From Metridium senile (Eukaryota > Cnidaria > Anthozoa > Actiniaria > Metridiidae), in the NCBI GenBank assembly GCA_949775045.1, contig OX459097.1, forward strand, positions 2,081,598 through 2,145,597: a stretch of 64,000 bases of DNA, given 5' to 3'. Shown here piece after piece: positions 34,518-49,500 of the stretch. A program made the position numbers and the translations under genes. The notes beneath the pieces were generated by a model that did no database searches, had not been told where the DNA came from, and worked only from the letters and a program-made list of their open reading frames with translations. Positions within the stretch are counted from its first letter, which is position 1, and every line of letters begins with the position of its first letter.

Positions 34518-37500
34518 GTGAGAAGATATTACAGTAAAAATCATTGCATCACGACTTACAAATTGTCAATTTCAATTTGATTTTGGATTTTTCTGATCCG
34601 TCAATCAGTTTGGAGGCAGAGCTTACATCAAATTAAGGTTACTGTAACCCTTCAAGCATACAAGGGGTCAAACTGCGACTCTCAGTTTAAAAAATCACTA
34701 GCGCATCAAATTTATTTTTTCCTCCACATATTATACATCATTTTAAGCTAAAGAACCATAGAATACGAATATGCAGTTTTTGTTGTCACAATATTTATAT
34801 CCAATGAGTTTGAGCACTCTGAACTCAAAAGTTGAGATTTTCGATTGACTATGTTTAAAAGAGTAATGTACCAACGTGTTTTCTTGAATTGTCAATATTT
34901 CTGCTTAATATCAATCAACACATAGCTGTTAATCAGATCGTGTGAGCATTTATTGATATTTTATTTGGTTCAAAAATAAATTGGAGTTAAAGTTTAATTA
35001 AAAACTTTCTGTCATAAATCAAAAACTAAATAAAATATTAAAAAAACGCTCACACGATCTGATAACTGTGCGTTGATTAATATTATGCAGAAATATTGAC
35101 AATAAAGTAAAACGCCAAATTACTTTTTCAAACGCAGTCAATCGGAGATACCAATTTTTGAACTCGAAGCTTTCAAGTTTATCAAAGATCAATATTATGA
35201 TTTCGAAAACTACAAATTCGTATTCTATGGCTATATATGTGGGGATAATATCTCATTCGAAGCGCTAGTGATATTTTTAACTGAGAGACCCAGTTTGACC
35301 CCGTGAAGGGTTACAGTAACCTTAACCAATGAGTTAATGAGTTTATGTAAGCTCCGCCTCCAAAGTTGATTGAAGGATCAGATTTTTAAAAAAAAAGATC
35401 CAACCAAAATAGAAGGTCTCGGTGCAGCATTATGAATAGAGGTTTGATAAATTTGCGTTGTTTTTATATTGAAATAGACACAGATATTTTGAAAACATAC
35501 ATAAGCAACCAAACAGTTGGCAGCCAACCACCTTCTGATCCATCTGGTTCTGCTGATCAACCGACAAGAACTGATCAGTCAGACCAATCTGAATTGACTG
35601 ATCAACCTACAAGCACTGATCCCGCAAACCAATCTGGATCTGCTGGTCCACCTACAAGCACTGATCAGGCAAGCCAATCTGGATTGACTGGTCCACCTAC
35701 AAGCACTGATCAGGCAAGCCAATCTGGATTGACTGGTCCACCTACAAGCACTGATCAGGCAAGCCAATCTGGATTGACTGGTCCACCTACAAGCACTGAT
35801 CAGGCAAGCCAATCTGGATTGACTGGTCCACCTACAAGCACTGATCAGGCAAACCAATCTGGTCCACCTACAAGCCCCAATTTTCAGCCATACCCACCTG
35901 GATCTACTGGTCTACCTACAAGCACCAATGCTCATCCAAACCCACCTGGATCTACTGGTCTACCTACAAGCACCAATGCTCAGCCAAACCCACCTGGATC
36001 TACTGGTCTACCTACAAGCACCAATGCTCAGCCAAACCCACCTGGATCTACTGGTCTACCTACAAGCACCAATGCTCAGCCAAGCCTACCTGGATCTACT
36101 GGTCTACCTACAAGCACCAATTCTCAAGGTAATTAACACTTTGATTCCTGGGCTTTTTACATTTTTGAGCGATTTTCTTCATATAAAAGATCCGTAGGGT
36201 TTCTTGACTCCATATTTGGCAAAACCATACAAATTGCTGCTGTTTTACATGTAACAGTCCGGATTATAGCCCCATTTGGCGATATATGTGGCGTCACATT
36301 CTATTGTCTTTGAATAAACACCGAAACATATGCAAAAATATTTGTATTTTTTTTTTCAACTCAATGCCGCAGTGTCTCACGGACTGTTTATCCGTGACAT
36401 TTACCATCAGTTAGAAGCACATAATATTCAAGCTAGTGTGTGAATTCGAAGATAGTGATTTAGTTGATTTTAAAGCGAAATATTTGACTTTTTCCCGAGC
36501 GTGGTGAACGTCTTATGACCGTCGTCTGAAAGGTAAGATCTACTGATTGATAATTTTATTGATGTTGTGTAATTTTCATGAGGTTGTGTATAATTTTCCT
36601 GTGTTGTACGATAAATTATCTTGGTCTGTGACAAGTTTCTATATGGTAGAGTCCCTAGTTCGCCGGTAGAGTTTTTTCAAAGTTTAATAAATGGAGGTCA
36701 TACTTGACGGCATGTCAAAGACTTCAGTAATATTGGCATTTAACCTTTTGCTCGAGGTCTTGTCTTTGTTCTTTTCAAGTTAAGAGGAAAACAATGGCTT
36801 TATACAAGCTTACTTTTAATGGCACTATTCATGACTTGTTTGTGATCTGTTAAACAACGAGAAATTTCAATATTTGTCGTATGAATATCAATTTTATAAA
36901 GTTGAAGTCAGTGCGCTCAATGACTCGTCTTTTCTTTGTGATCCACTGGCTCGAAAGTCGATTGCTATCTCGGACCATGCATTTATTATGTATTTCTATA
37001 AACAAGTATAAGATAAGCTTGCTCCCCATTGGCATTGGGAGCACAATAATACAACTTTAGAACATTTTGTGTATCGAAATACAAAGACTATGTTTACATG
37101 CACTTAACTTCAGTTCTTGGTTTTCGTTTGACAATCACATTGTAGTAGCTAGTTTAATTACATGTAAGTTTTACGTTAAATTTTGCCTTGTATATTGTTC
37201 GTAGATTCACGGAGAAACATTTAGAGATTCTCAAGCAGTTATGTCGACTCTGTGGCAATCAAATCAAAGATTCAGGCCGAGGTCATGTTTACATAGCTTG
37301 ATAGCTTTTTGAATGTTTTGATTCTGTTCGGACTGGTGACGTATTCGTGACGTATTGCGAAATCCAAGTACGTGATTGGTCCAATCACTAATTAGAAATA
37401 TCGCCAAATGGGGCTATAATCCGGACTGTGTAATATGGGCTCAAGTTTTCAGACCACATGCCTAGTCATTGGATATTTACACCACATGTAGACCAAATGT

Positions 37501-40500
37501 GTTTTCAGTTGACTGTGTGACATCATTGAAAATTCGATTGACTGTTAGAATTTGCACATAACAACTTCAAACTACTACCAGGTGATCTCGCTTCGAAGCG
37601 CGCAAAGGATTGTTTGTCAAAACGAATAGTTCAAAAATGGCGCCTCGAGACAATTTCGGTTACTTTTAGGCATTTGCGTTTTGTTTTTATTCTTTTTTAT
37701 CCCTGATAGAACAGCAGTGAACTATTATTGACCAAGCTATATAGAACTTTTTAATGTAAAGTCAATTTAAGGATGTATTTGTCGAGGGTTAACACGGGAA
37801 ACAACTCTCTCGTACGACGCCATCTTGGAACTGTTGGCGATGCGAAAGAAATGTTTGTGATTGGCTTATACTAACCGGAAGTGCGCGCGCGAAATCACCT
37901 GGTAATGATTTTGTAATTTAGGATTAGTTCAGTCTATTGGGAATGTTTACTAAGTTGTAAGGGAATTTCAATGGGTTTGGGATCTTTTATAAGGGGTTAA
38001 TATTTAAACACACGACCACATCAGTGTTTGTAACTGCCACCTTGTCAAGATAAATGCTATTATTATTATAATTTGAAAAGAATAATAATTGACCATGTTC
38101 TGATAGTTAATGAACACTTTGATCTAGAATTGTTTGAATAAAAGAGGGTTTTGAGTAATATTTAAAAAACGAGCAGGAGTCTTTTATTAAGTATCAAAAC
38201 CCGATGCATATAGATAATAGACGAGGATTTATGTATACTTGATAAAACAGGTGCTGCGAGTTTTTTAGATCCTGATAAAACACTCCTGCTTTTTTATTAA
38301 ACTATACTTAAACCACGTGGCGAATCCATGTGGTTTTAGTTCTGATAAAAAAACAATAACCTTCCCCGAGCCTGATCTTCAGTTAAAACACTCGTCACGG
38401 TTACGATTTCTTTTGTCAGTTTCTCATGAATTATTAATGAGTTTTGGAAGGTGATTTTGAACAGTTAGAATTTTCACCAAGTTTATAGTTAACATATATT
38501 TTAATATTATTTTTACCGCGTGCCATATTGGAATATATTTTTTTTTGGTATCCTTTGAGCGTGCGGATGGGGTTTCTGTGGTATATTTGTTTGAATGCAC
38601 GTGGATGGGATTCTTGCATGTGGCTTTTCGCGCACGGTGTCTAAGAGGGTAGTATCTTAACAAAATACTACAAACCAATCACCATAGGAAGCCCAATCGT
38701 TTGTATAAAAAATCATTTTATTTGCTTTAAAAAAATCCTCAGATAGACTAATTGGGCTGCTTGTGGTTGATATCCTAGTTAACATCCTTTTTTGGTTACA
38801 TATGCAGGTGCAACAATCAACTTAGTTTTTGCTACAGCAGGTAAAATATCTTGGTTTGATTTATGTTATTCCAATAATGAACAATTCTTTACCATATCAT
38901 GTAAATGTATGGCATTTCTACACACTGATACTTTTTGTTGTTAAGGCATTCTTACATAACTTCTACTCCTTCATTTACTTTTCATGAATCTTTACTTTCA
39001 TTTTTTATCATTTAATTCATTTCTCATTCATTCATGCATTTAACTCATTTCTCATCCTACACTAATTGACTTTTCATGCTTGCATTACCTTAGTTTAATT
39101 TAATTTAAAAACCATCAATAAACACTCAGTCTGACTCTATTTTATCAAAACTATTTTAAACAATAGTCTACAATTCCCAGGAGATCAATTTAACTTAGAT
39201 TATTCAAATTTGTACTTATTTATTTTGAATTTGCAATAAATTTTCACTCTTGAAAATAACGCCCGATGGCCTCGAAACATTGAGGAAAAAACCTTGTCGA
39301 TTTGAATTTTATTCTTAAAACTACAAAAAAACGTAACAAACATCTTAAAACAAACTTTGTTGTCTTTTTGTGATTTTGTAGAAGTGAATATCCGATGTAA
39401 TTTTACATTTGCTGGATCTGATGTTGATGGCACTGCTATGATCATGGATCAATTTATGGGTAGTTTCCAAAGACTATTATCAGTGGTGGCTGATAAAAGA
39501 AATAAGATTGCAAGCCAATACGTTGATGTAAGTGGTGTCGATTCTAATTCTATCATCATTCATCTACGTGTTAAAACTATTGAAGCTCTTGAAGAACTGT
39601 GGCAAAGGTATTATTTGTTGAATGTAAAGAAGTCCATTACTATGAATAAAAAAATATATGACACTACATCACATTATGTTGGGCCATATGTCATGCCATG
39701 CCATGCCATACCATATCATACCATACCATACCATGCATAACATAACATATACCATACTGTACCACACCTACCATACCACAATATACCAAATCATACCAAA
39801 CCACAGCATAGCATAGCATAGCACAGTACAACACTTCGAAGCACAGCACGTCACACTTTGTGTAATAATCTGATATGTCTTGGTTTTTTTTTAGGTATAA
39901 GAATGGTGATTTAAAAAATGCACTTGAAAGAATTCTTATCACAGATGAAATCAGGAAGCTTGGTAAAACCATTGAAATGGTAGTCACTATGTCTGAAGAA
40001 CAATACTTGGATGCGCGAAGTTTCCTTGGGAAACTAACTCAGCATAAAGAAAAAGGCAATCCAGGTTTGTGTAGTCTTGAGAAAGACTGTTGCTATTAGT
40101 ATCTGATAATCGATGGTGAGTTGTGGTCATCCAGGTGTGTGTAATCTTGAGAACGATTGTTGGTGTTGGTGTGCGACATTTCAACAACCTGAGCAGAAGA
40201 CATCTTCAATAAGGAATACAAATTGACTCATTGCTGATGTTAAATGCGGTTAATACAAGATTGTTGCAAATAGTATTATTGTTTTGACGCTCATTATCGT
40301 TGCTAATTATGCAAAAATGATCGTAAAAAAAACCAGCCAATTTAGGCAACTTAGATCGACTGTAACAACTTCAAAACATAAAAACCTAGCAATTTTTTTC
40401 GGCAGTGTTTTAAGACATTATCTTAACTTCACACACAGTGAATATCAAACTATTCCGTTATATTAGCTCATCAAAACTGTGTCCTGAACAAAATTCTGCC

Positions 40501-43500
40501 AAAAATTCATCGTTAAAGCTACAAGTCTGAAATACGCTATGAGGCATATAGATATAGCATATTTAAAGATTATTAGGTTTTTAAGGTTAAATATTGTTTG
40601 TATTTTGTGCACGAGATCGCCGAGTGGTCTCTATTTCAGAGTCGTCGAATTAGCATATTTGCCTTCTCGCATAATAATTCAAATTTCTCCCAAACGAAAA
40701 CAAATTTTTAAAAACTAAGTTCACAGGAGTTCTTACAACATGATTAAGCATTAGAAGATATTTTCCGTGTTTCTATTCTCTGTTAGAAACACGCGGGATT
40801 GTTAGGAGAACACGAGAAAGATTTTGAATCACGAGCTGAAAGCGATCACACAACAAATTCTCCTAACGTCGTCAAATGACGACGTACCAAGCAAAAAACG
40901 TACCAGGTTCAAAACTTGTCAAAAATAATTTTCATTGCGATGAAAAAAATCGACTTTGTTCTTCACAAAATGTCAATATAAAGACCACAACAAACGATGA
41001 TCAAGTCTACATGGATTTAAAAGTGGATTTCAGAGTTCAACTACATTAGAAAAGTCTAAAATCTAGCTGAAATCGTGAGGAAAAACACTTCAATTTCACT
41101 GAAATGTGCTTTGCTCAAAGCCGTGTGCTCACGCTTCACTTTGTCTATCTTGCAAGTCGATAAAATTCTGCCTATTTCGCTTCTGAAGTGGAAACTCTAA
41201 CTTGAATTTGTGGAACTCTGGAACTCTGTGACCGTTTGAGCTGCATGTAAGGTTTCAAGAAGAATAACAGGAGAGTTTAAGTAAAAGAATGCTTGACGAA
41301 CGACTTTACCGAGAACTGAAGCAAGACGAAGGAAAACTTTCTCTGTTTTGATGTACATGTAAGTTATAAAGCTTGTAGCTTTTGCTGAAGTATATTTTTC
41401 TACTATTGTGCAAATTCAATGACATCAAAATGATTTTTTGTATTTACTTTGTACATATTTAGGAATTAAAAGTGCTTTTACGGTAGACAATTAGTAGTGT
41501 TGTGATCTTCTTGTCGCGATTTGAATTACTTTGAGTATTGCTGTGAACTCAGATTTAATATTTTTACAAGCTTAAAAGTGTTAAAGACTTTTTAGTTCGT
41601 GACTTCTGAGGTGGTGAAGGCCGTCGAAGTCAAAATTGACACAAAAAAATTTGTTTTCTTTATTAGACGACACGATTTTGTATTTTTACGGAAAAATCAA
41701 GCGACACTCCGCTTGAAAACCGTGTTTCTATGCTCTTATAGAAACACGTTTTTTTGCACGTTTCAGCCAATGAGAGCGCGCGTTATATAATGGTTATTTT
41801 ATAATAGGGTATCGAACTGCAAAATATGAACAAAATCGATGAATCGACTTTTGCCACGATATGTCTGGTTCTTACTGACAGTCACTCTTAAATATCATGG
41901 TCTTTGTTTTTGTAGGATTTATTTCGAGGTGTTATCCGTGAAGTGTTTCTTATAGCAGGTTAATTGCGAGTTGTAGGCTGTTTTCATCTTGAAAGAATAG
42001 TTCAAGGTCATCAGCATATTCTGACCAATCAAGCTTTTCTCCTTCACCATAAGCTGGATAGATTGCACGTTGGGCTCTAGTTGTTGCTGTATTGCATATT
42101 CGATATTTATGTATTATGCAATTAATCTGATTATTCTGTTCGCATTCATATATAAACAGTCTCATAACCCAGTCGATGTAGAGGTTGAACAATGGGGGAC
42201 TCTCAGGAACTCCTTGTCTAACACCTGATTTTGTCACAAATGGATTATCAGGATCTTGTGTTAACACATTTGTAGTGTGTTTGTAGAGGTTCTCTAGAAT
42301 TTCAATGTTCGTAATATCTCTGTTAGATCCGAATCGTAAACGAATCACCTTCCACATTCAGTCTCGTACAATATGATCAAACGCAGCAGATAAATCCACC
42401 AGAAGCAAGAATAGTTGTGATTCCTTACGGTTGTATATCTGATGTATTCTATTGCTTATATAGATTGCGTCAGCGGTTCCTTCTCCAGGTCGAAATCCAT
42501 GTTGTTGGTGACAGAGTTGTGCAGAGTACCATATTTTTAACCTTTCAAGTTAATCTTAATAATACTGATCCAATGCTGTGTCCTCTATAAGTACTTGCTT
42601 CAAAACGAGATACTTTGTTTTTCCATAGTGCTTCTACTCTAGAGCAGACCCAAGATATTGGTACTTGTTTTTCTGTCCAAACTTTTCCAAGAAAGATTTG
42701 CATTTCTTTGATAAGTTCTTCACAGCTGTCAGTTGCATATCTAAGCAATTCTGGTGTTATGTCATTACTTGCTTTACGATCTTTAAGACGTTTTAATGCC
42801 TGATTGATTTCACAGATGGTGGGTGGTGAGTTGTTGATTTCCATATTATCTGATATACACTGTAGTTCCTGAACAGAACGTGGCAGGATCATTCGTAGGT
42901 TGAGGAGGATTGAAATGGTTTGTAAAGTGTGTTCTCAGATTTTCCACCGGACACTTGGCATTTTGCGCTGATTTAAATATTCTGCTGCTGTTTAGATCGC
43001 GTGCAAACATTTTTTCAATGTCTCTGTTGACAGTATAAATGTTATAATCTGCTCAGCCTCTTGTTGATAAAATTCATCTCTCAGATAAGTAATTATTTTC
43101 TGGATTAACTTGGTCAGTTTTTTTTAATTCTCTATTGTAGTTCCATTTTCCCTACGTAGTTTCGATGTTTTATCTGTAAGCGAACGTAGTTCTACGTCGT
43201 TTTTCCATGGGATGATTCGTTCTTCATTGGTTACAGGTGTTAGAGTTTCAGCCGCAGCAGCAGACAGTGACGTTATCAGGTGATCATTGATTTGATTTAA
43301 GCTCATTTTCTGTGGATTTTGAAGAAGATGTTCGGATAATTTTGTTACATATCGATTTCTAACTTCTGGTATTTTCAGTTCTGTGAGGTCAAGTTTTTCT
43401 TCTTTTTGACATGATGATGGCGATAATGTGCGGACTTGTTTATGGGTGTGCGAAGGGTGGTCACTTAGAGGCGGTGATCTGAGTCGAAGTCGAATGATGT

Positions 43501-46500
43501 TCTCACTCTGCAATTTATCACAAATTGTTGGAGTCACTTAAACAGTAGTCTAGGGTTTTCTTAGTAATTTTATCCGCACTATACCAGGTTAGAGCGAGAG
43601 CATGTCTGTTAGTTTTATGAGCAAACCATGTGTTAAGGATGGTTTGGGCTTCCTGTGTTGATAATTCAAAATGCGATATGCAACACCGAGTCAATGTCGA
43701 GCCATGTATATCGCATACAGATCGGACGCATATATTAGGAAGTCCAACGTTACTTAGTTATTTCATATTTTAATAAAATTGTCAAGATAAAAGTAAATCT
43801 GACTGAGAAAATTCAAGTTGAAACTTATGCAAATCAGGATGAAATCTGTATGAGATTTACAGAACTCGTCACAGACGTGATTTCTTTTGTAAAATTCTCA
43901 TCAATTATTCTTGAATTTTATAAGTGCATATAAAGATGATTCAACGGAGAAAAATGTTCTTACAGGAGATACCAAAATTTGAAGTAATCTTTAAAGGTTC
44001 TACAATGAGGACTTGACGGGATTTCAAAGTCCGCGAAATTCGTTCCCGTCCGAGGCGTAGCCGATATATTTCCAATTGTCCTTCTAATGTTGGTAATCAT
44101 TTAAAATAATTTTGTAGTTTTGAACTGTTTTATTTAAATTTGAATTGATTTGAATTATTTTCTTTTTTGTAGATATGAACCCAGAAGCAAAGACCCCGAC
44201 AAGCCCTGTAACAGTAACATCTCATCCAGTCCATCAAACGCCTATCATTCACACCAAAGACCACTTGATGGCAATGGATGCACAAAGTAATAGTTATAAT
44301 ATGAAGAATAATTGTTCAAAAACTCATGAATAATTAATGAGCATTTGTACCAATGGCATCACGCAAATGAGTCACATGGACGCTCGTTTAAAACCGGTAA
44401 AACACCGACAAGCTTAAAAGCCTGGTGGCGGATTTAATTTCAGTCCCAGGGGAAAGCGGGGCTGATTGTATTTTACTTCATTAGTATGCTTTATATAAAG
44501 AATACTAATGAGAGTTGCATTTTATGTAAAGAATACTAATGAAGTTAATTACCTTCCCTCGTACAACGTACATCCAGGATAATGTGTCTCCTCTATCTTT
44601 ACAAATTTCCATTATAAATTAGGTTAACCAAAAGTTTAGAGATTATGCCGTCATGTCAGCCACGTTGATTGTCAAGTCTTGAAAGTGTGAAGTGTCAACA
44701 CCACAACTGCTTTCCTCATCAGAAGCTTCCTGTTTTATTCTTGTAGCCTGTCCTACTGAAACAATTTTCATTGCCCACTTATTGACAGAACGCATTCATT
44801 TTGGTTTGGCATTCTCTAGCATTTGTTTCTCTTCAGCAGCCATTTTGGGTTTGCGAAACGTTCCCTTCGAATACATGTTGTTCTCAGAAGATCTCGTTAT
44901 TGAATGAAGTGTATTTTTAGCTACAAATTAGCATTATATATGTTTATTTTGTGCATGCAAAAAAAAAACTACAGTAAAAATTCCACCACGCCTCATTAAG
45001 GAAATAGTTATTATTTTTTTAAAGATTGCTTTTGTTTCTTAATATTTTCATGAGATCATTTTTGAAGTAGTTCAAAAAACTGGCAGATCGTGCTTTATCA
45101 GGTTTAAAACCACCTCATAATGATTATAAAATATTCGAGATTCTTTGCATGCTCTGAATGGCTGGCTACTGTGTTTATCAGAGTAAACTGCAAATATTTT
45201 AATGTAACTCCAAAAGACAACTACGAAATTGTATCAATATATTTTATGAGCAAAGACAGCTTAGAATTTTTCAATTCGATTTTCAATCCGGGGGGGACGG
45301 GGTACTCCCCTATATTTGCTATACGGGTATGTGCCGCCCGATAGGGTATGGTTTTTCGGCTTTTAAGTCTGGGGTAGGGTATCATTTTTTTAAAACTTTT
45401 TCTGTGGTAGGGTAAGGTTTTTGTCTGGAATAGGGTATCTTTTTGACATTTTGTCTGTTGTTTTAGCCTGCTAGGCTACGTTTTCTGCCGGCACAAAAAA
45501 CGATTTAAATTCAAATAAACAATTGGCAAATATAACCCTTTTTGCGTTTTTTTAGTCTGGGATAGGGTGTACAATTCTTAGGTTTAGTCTGGGATAGGGT
45601 ATGTGAAATCAAAATTCTAGGTCTGGGATAGGGTCAGGGTTTTGAGGACCCGGGAAAACTACACAAATTAAATTTGAAATATAAATAGTTGCCGATCCAA
45701 AAGATAATTTATATTTTATTAATATTTTATTTTTTGCACATAGGTTTCACCAACCACACAAGACTCTCAAGATTACTTATTGTTGAAGGAAGGTGTGTCT
45801 TACAGGATGTTTTTGATGCAATCCACCCAACTTTTGCACTTAATGCAGTACTTCGTTCTGGACCTGTATATAGTACACTTTCCCGCCTGAAGTCCAGAAG
45901 AATTCTTAATACACAGCAGTGGAACAAACTTTATCCTGGACAAGGAGAGAGTGCTACGTCAGCCAACTTCGATTTTACACTACTTATTCTCCTGTTCAGA
46001 AACATCTGTTCTCTTGCACCTCCTGCGACAGGCTGGTCTCGACAGCCATCACCATTAGACCTGAGTATGCAGGCAGATCTGGTTCGACTCAAGAATTGGC
46101 GTAATGAACATTATGCTAATAGAATAGACTTGAAATTATCTGATACTGACTTTGAAACCAACTGGAATGACATCAAAGGAGCTTTAACAAGACTTGGAGG
46201 TTCAAAATCTGAAACAAGAATCCAACATCTTATTGAATCAATGAATGCTGAATTTGAAAATGGTCGAGGTAGGACTGGGTATAACAAGCAAGGAAGACAT
46301 TGTTCCGAAATATATAGTTAATTATTTATTATATCCCCTCCCCGCATATATCTCTGAATCTTGATTCATTAAGACGCTATATGAGAACCCAGGGGTTATT
46401 CACTAATAGACTCAAGCGGTAAACTTGTTTTACTACTTGAGTCTAGTTGTAATATTGGACATGTGTGTCTATGCACATATATACACATTGCACACAATAC

Positions 46501-49500
46501 ACAGGATGAACACTTGTATCAGGTACACTGCTTAAGTGTGCATGCACATATAGACATAGTCCTCTACCTAGAGACTGCTACTCCATGTACAGATATACAC
46601 ATTGCACATCATACACAGGATGCACACTTGTATCATGTACACTGCTCATGCACAGAAATACACAGTCGTGTACCTAGAGTTCGTGCTATTCATGCAAAGA
46701 TACACAAGGTACACAAGGAGGACACTTGTATCATGTACACTGCACAAGAATAAGTATTTTCAATCCATACAAATACAGAATAGACTCAAAATATGAACAC
46801 TAGTACTGACAACATTTGAATTGATACTCTCTGCACTATATTCCTTAAGTATGTTCTTATAGGAGATACGAAAGTTTGAAACCATTGGGACTATATATAA
46901 GGGAGATATAAATATGTATGTAAATAGTTTTTGTGCACGGGCCATGCTGCAAATATTTAACTGCAAAAGACAACTACGAAATTATATTGATACTTCATAA
47001 GCAAAGACAGCTTAGGGCTTTTCAATTCAATTCAAAAACACAAAAACCTACGTCTACACAAAATGAATTTATAATATAAATAGTCACCGAACCAAAAGAG
47101 AATTTATATATAATTTAGTTTGAATTACAGCCTATAATGTTAGTATTCTTTCTTTTGTAATTTGAATTTTTTTGCACATAGCTTTGGCCAACTTCACAAG
47201 ACTCTCAAGATTACTTATTGATGGAGGAACATGTGTCCTACAGGATGTTTTTGATGCAGTCCACCCACCTTCTACACTTAATGCAGTGCTTCGTTCTGGA
47301 CTTGTACATAGTACACTTTGCAGCCTGAGGTCCAGAAGAATTCTTAACACACAGCAGTGGAACAAACTTTATCCTGGACTTGGAGGGAGTGCTACGTCAG
47401 CCAACTTCGATATTACACTACTTTTTCTCCTGTTCAGAAGTATCTGTTTTCATGCACCTCCTGTGACAGGCTGGGATCGACAGCCATCACCATTAGACCT
47501 GAGTATGGAGGCGGATCTGGTTCGAATCAAGAATTGGCGTAATGAACTTGTTCATACAGAAGACTTGAAATCCTCTGATACTGACTTTGAAACACACTGG
47601 AATGAAATCAAAGGAGCTTTAACAAGACTTGGAGGGTCAAAATCTGAAGCAAAAATCCAGCAGCTTATTGAATCAATGAATGCTGAATTTGAAAATGGTC
47701 GAGGTAGGACTGGGTATAACAAGCAAGGAAGACATGGTTCCGAAACATAAAGCAAATTATTTATTATATCCCCTCCCCATATATATCTCTGAATCTTGTA
47801 TCATAAAGACGCTATATGAGAACCCTGAGGTTATTCACTAATATACTCAACTAGACTAGTTATTTCAAATTGAAAGTGTGATGCTGCGAATTTGGCTTAG
47901 TTAGTTTTTATGGAACCACGTTTATGGCATTCTCTTTTTTTTGATTGCACGATAGCAGTTTTAAAATTAATTGGGTTATTTGTTTTGGGACGTTAGTAGT
48001 TATGTAGGGATGGAATTAGCCTGTTTTTTTTCGTGCGGATCGTGCGGATCGTGCGGATCGTGCGGATTGTGTGGATCGTGCGGATCGTGCCCGGTGGAAT
48101 TAACCTTAAAGGTGATACCGGTGATACCGGTGGAATAAACCTTACGGGAGAGGGAGAGGGGAGAGGACTTAGCGCAGAGGACTTAACGGAGAGGGATGGG
48201 CTTCCCGGAGAGGGCTTACCGGAGAGGAAGAGGACCTAGCGGAGAGCTAGGACTTAGCAGAGAGGACTTAATGGAGAGGACTTAGCGGAGAGGACTTAAC
48301 AGAGAGGACTTACTGGAGAGAACTTAGCGTAAAATGAAAGTAAAAAATGAAATAATAAATAAATGAAAAAAAGAAATAATGGATGTGAGGTTCGTGAGGA
48401 GTCAACGAAGAGTCAACGATGAGCAAACGAGGAGTTCTCGATGAGCAGGGAGAGCAGGATCTAAAAATATTGAAAAAAGGAAAAGGAAAGACAAGAAATA
48501 AATAATCTATATAAAAAAATGAAAGAAAAAAAAATATATTGATGAAATAAAAATACGAATAATCGGCTTTTTTTGGAAGGCCATGAAGGCCAAAGAGTCC
48601 CAAAACAAGCCAAACATAGAAGAACAATAGCCTAGCCTACAGGCTCCGTGCCGAGAACAATAGCCTAGCCTACGTACAGGCTCCGAGCCGAGCCGAGCCT
48701 ACTGGCTCCAAGACGAGAACAATAGCCGAGCCTACAGGCTCCGAGCCGAGCCGAGCCGAGCCTACAGGCTACGAGCCGAGCCGAGTTTTCGATTCAGGCT
48801 CCGAGTCGAGCCGAGCCTACTGGCTCCGAGACGAGAACAATAGCCGAGCCTACAGGCTCCGAGCCGAGCCGAGCTAAGCTTACAGACTCCGAGCCGGGCC
48901 GAGCCGAGAACAATAGGCGAAACTCCACTCTTATGGCCCTTAACTTCCGACCTTTACTACATGTTTGGCTTGTTTTGGGAGTCTTTGGCCTTCATGGCCT
49001 TCCAAAAAAAGCCGATTATTCGTATTTTTATATCATCAATATATATATATTTGTTTTTCATTTTTTTATATAGATTATTTATTTCTTGTCTTTCCTTTTC
49101 CTTTTTTCAATTTTTTTAGATCCTGCTCTCCCTGCTCATCGAGAACTCCTCGTTTGCTCATCGTTGACTCTTCTTTGACTCCTCACGAACCTCACATCCA
49201 TTATTTCTTTTTTTCATTTATTTATTATTTCATTTTTTTCATTTTTTACTTTCATTTTACACTAAGTTCTCTCCAGTAAGTCCTCTCTGTTAAGTCCTCT
49301 CCGCTAAGTCCTCTCCATTAAGTCCTCTCTGCTAAGTCCTAGCTCTCCGCTAGGTCCTCTTCCTCTCCGGTAAGCCCTCTCCGGGAAGCCCATCCCTCTC
49401 CGTTAAGTCCTCTGCGCTAAGTCCTCTCCCCTCTCCCTCTCCCGTAAGGTTTATTCCACCGGTATCACCGGTATCACCTTTAAGGTTAATTCCACCGGGC

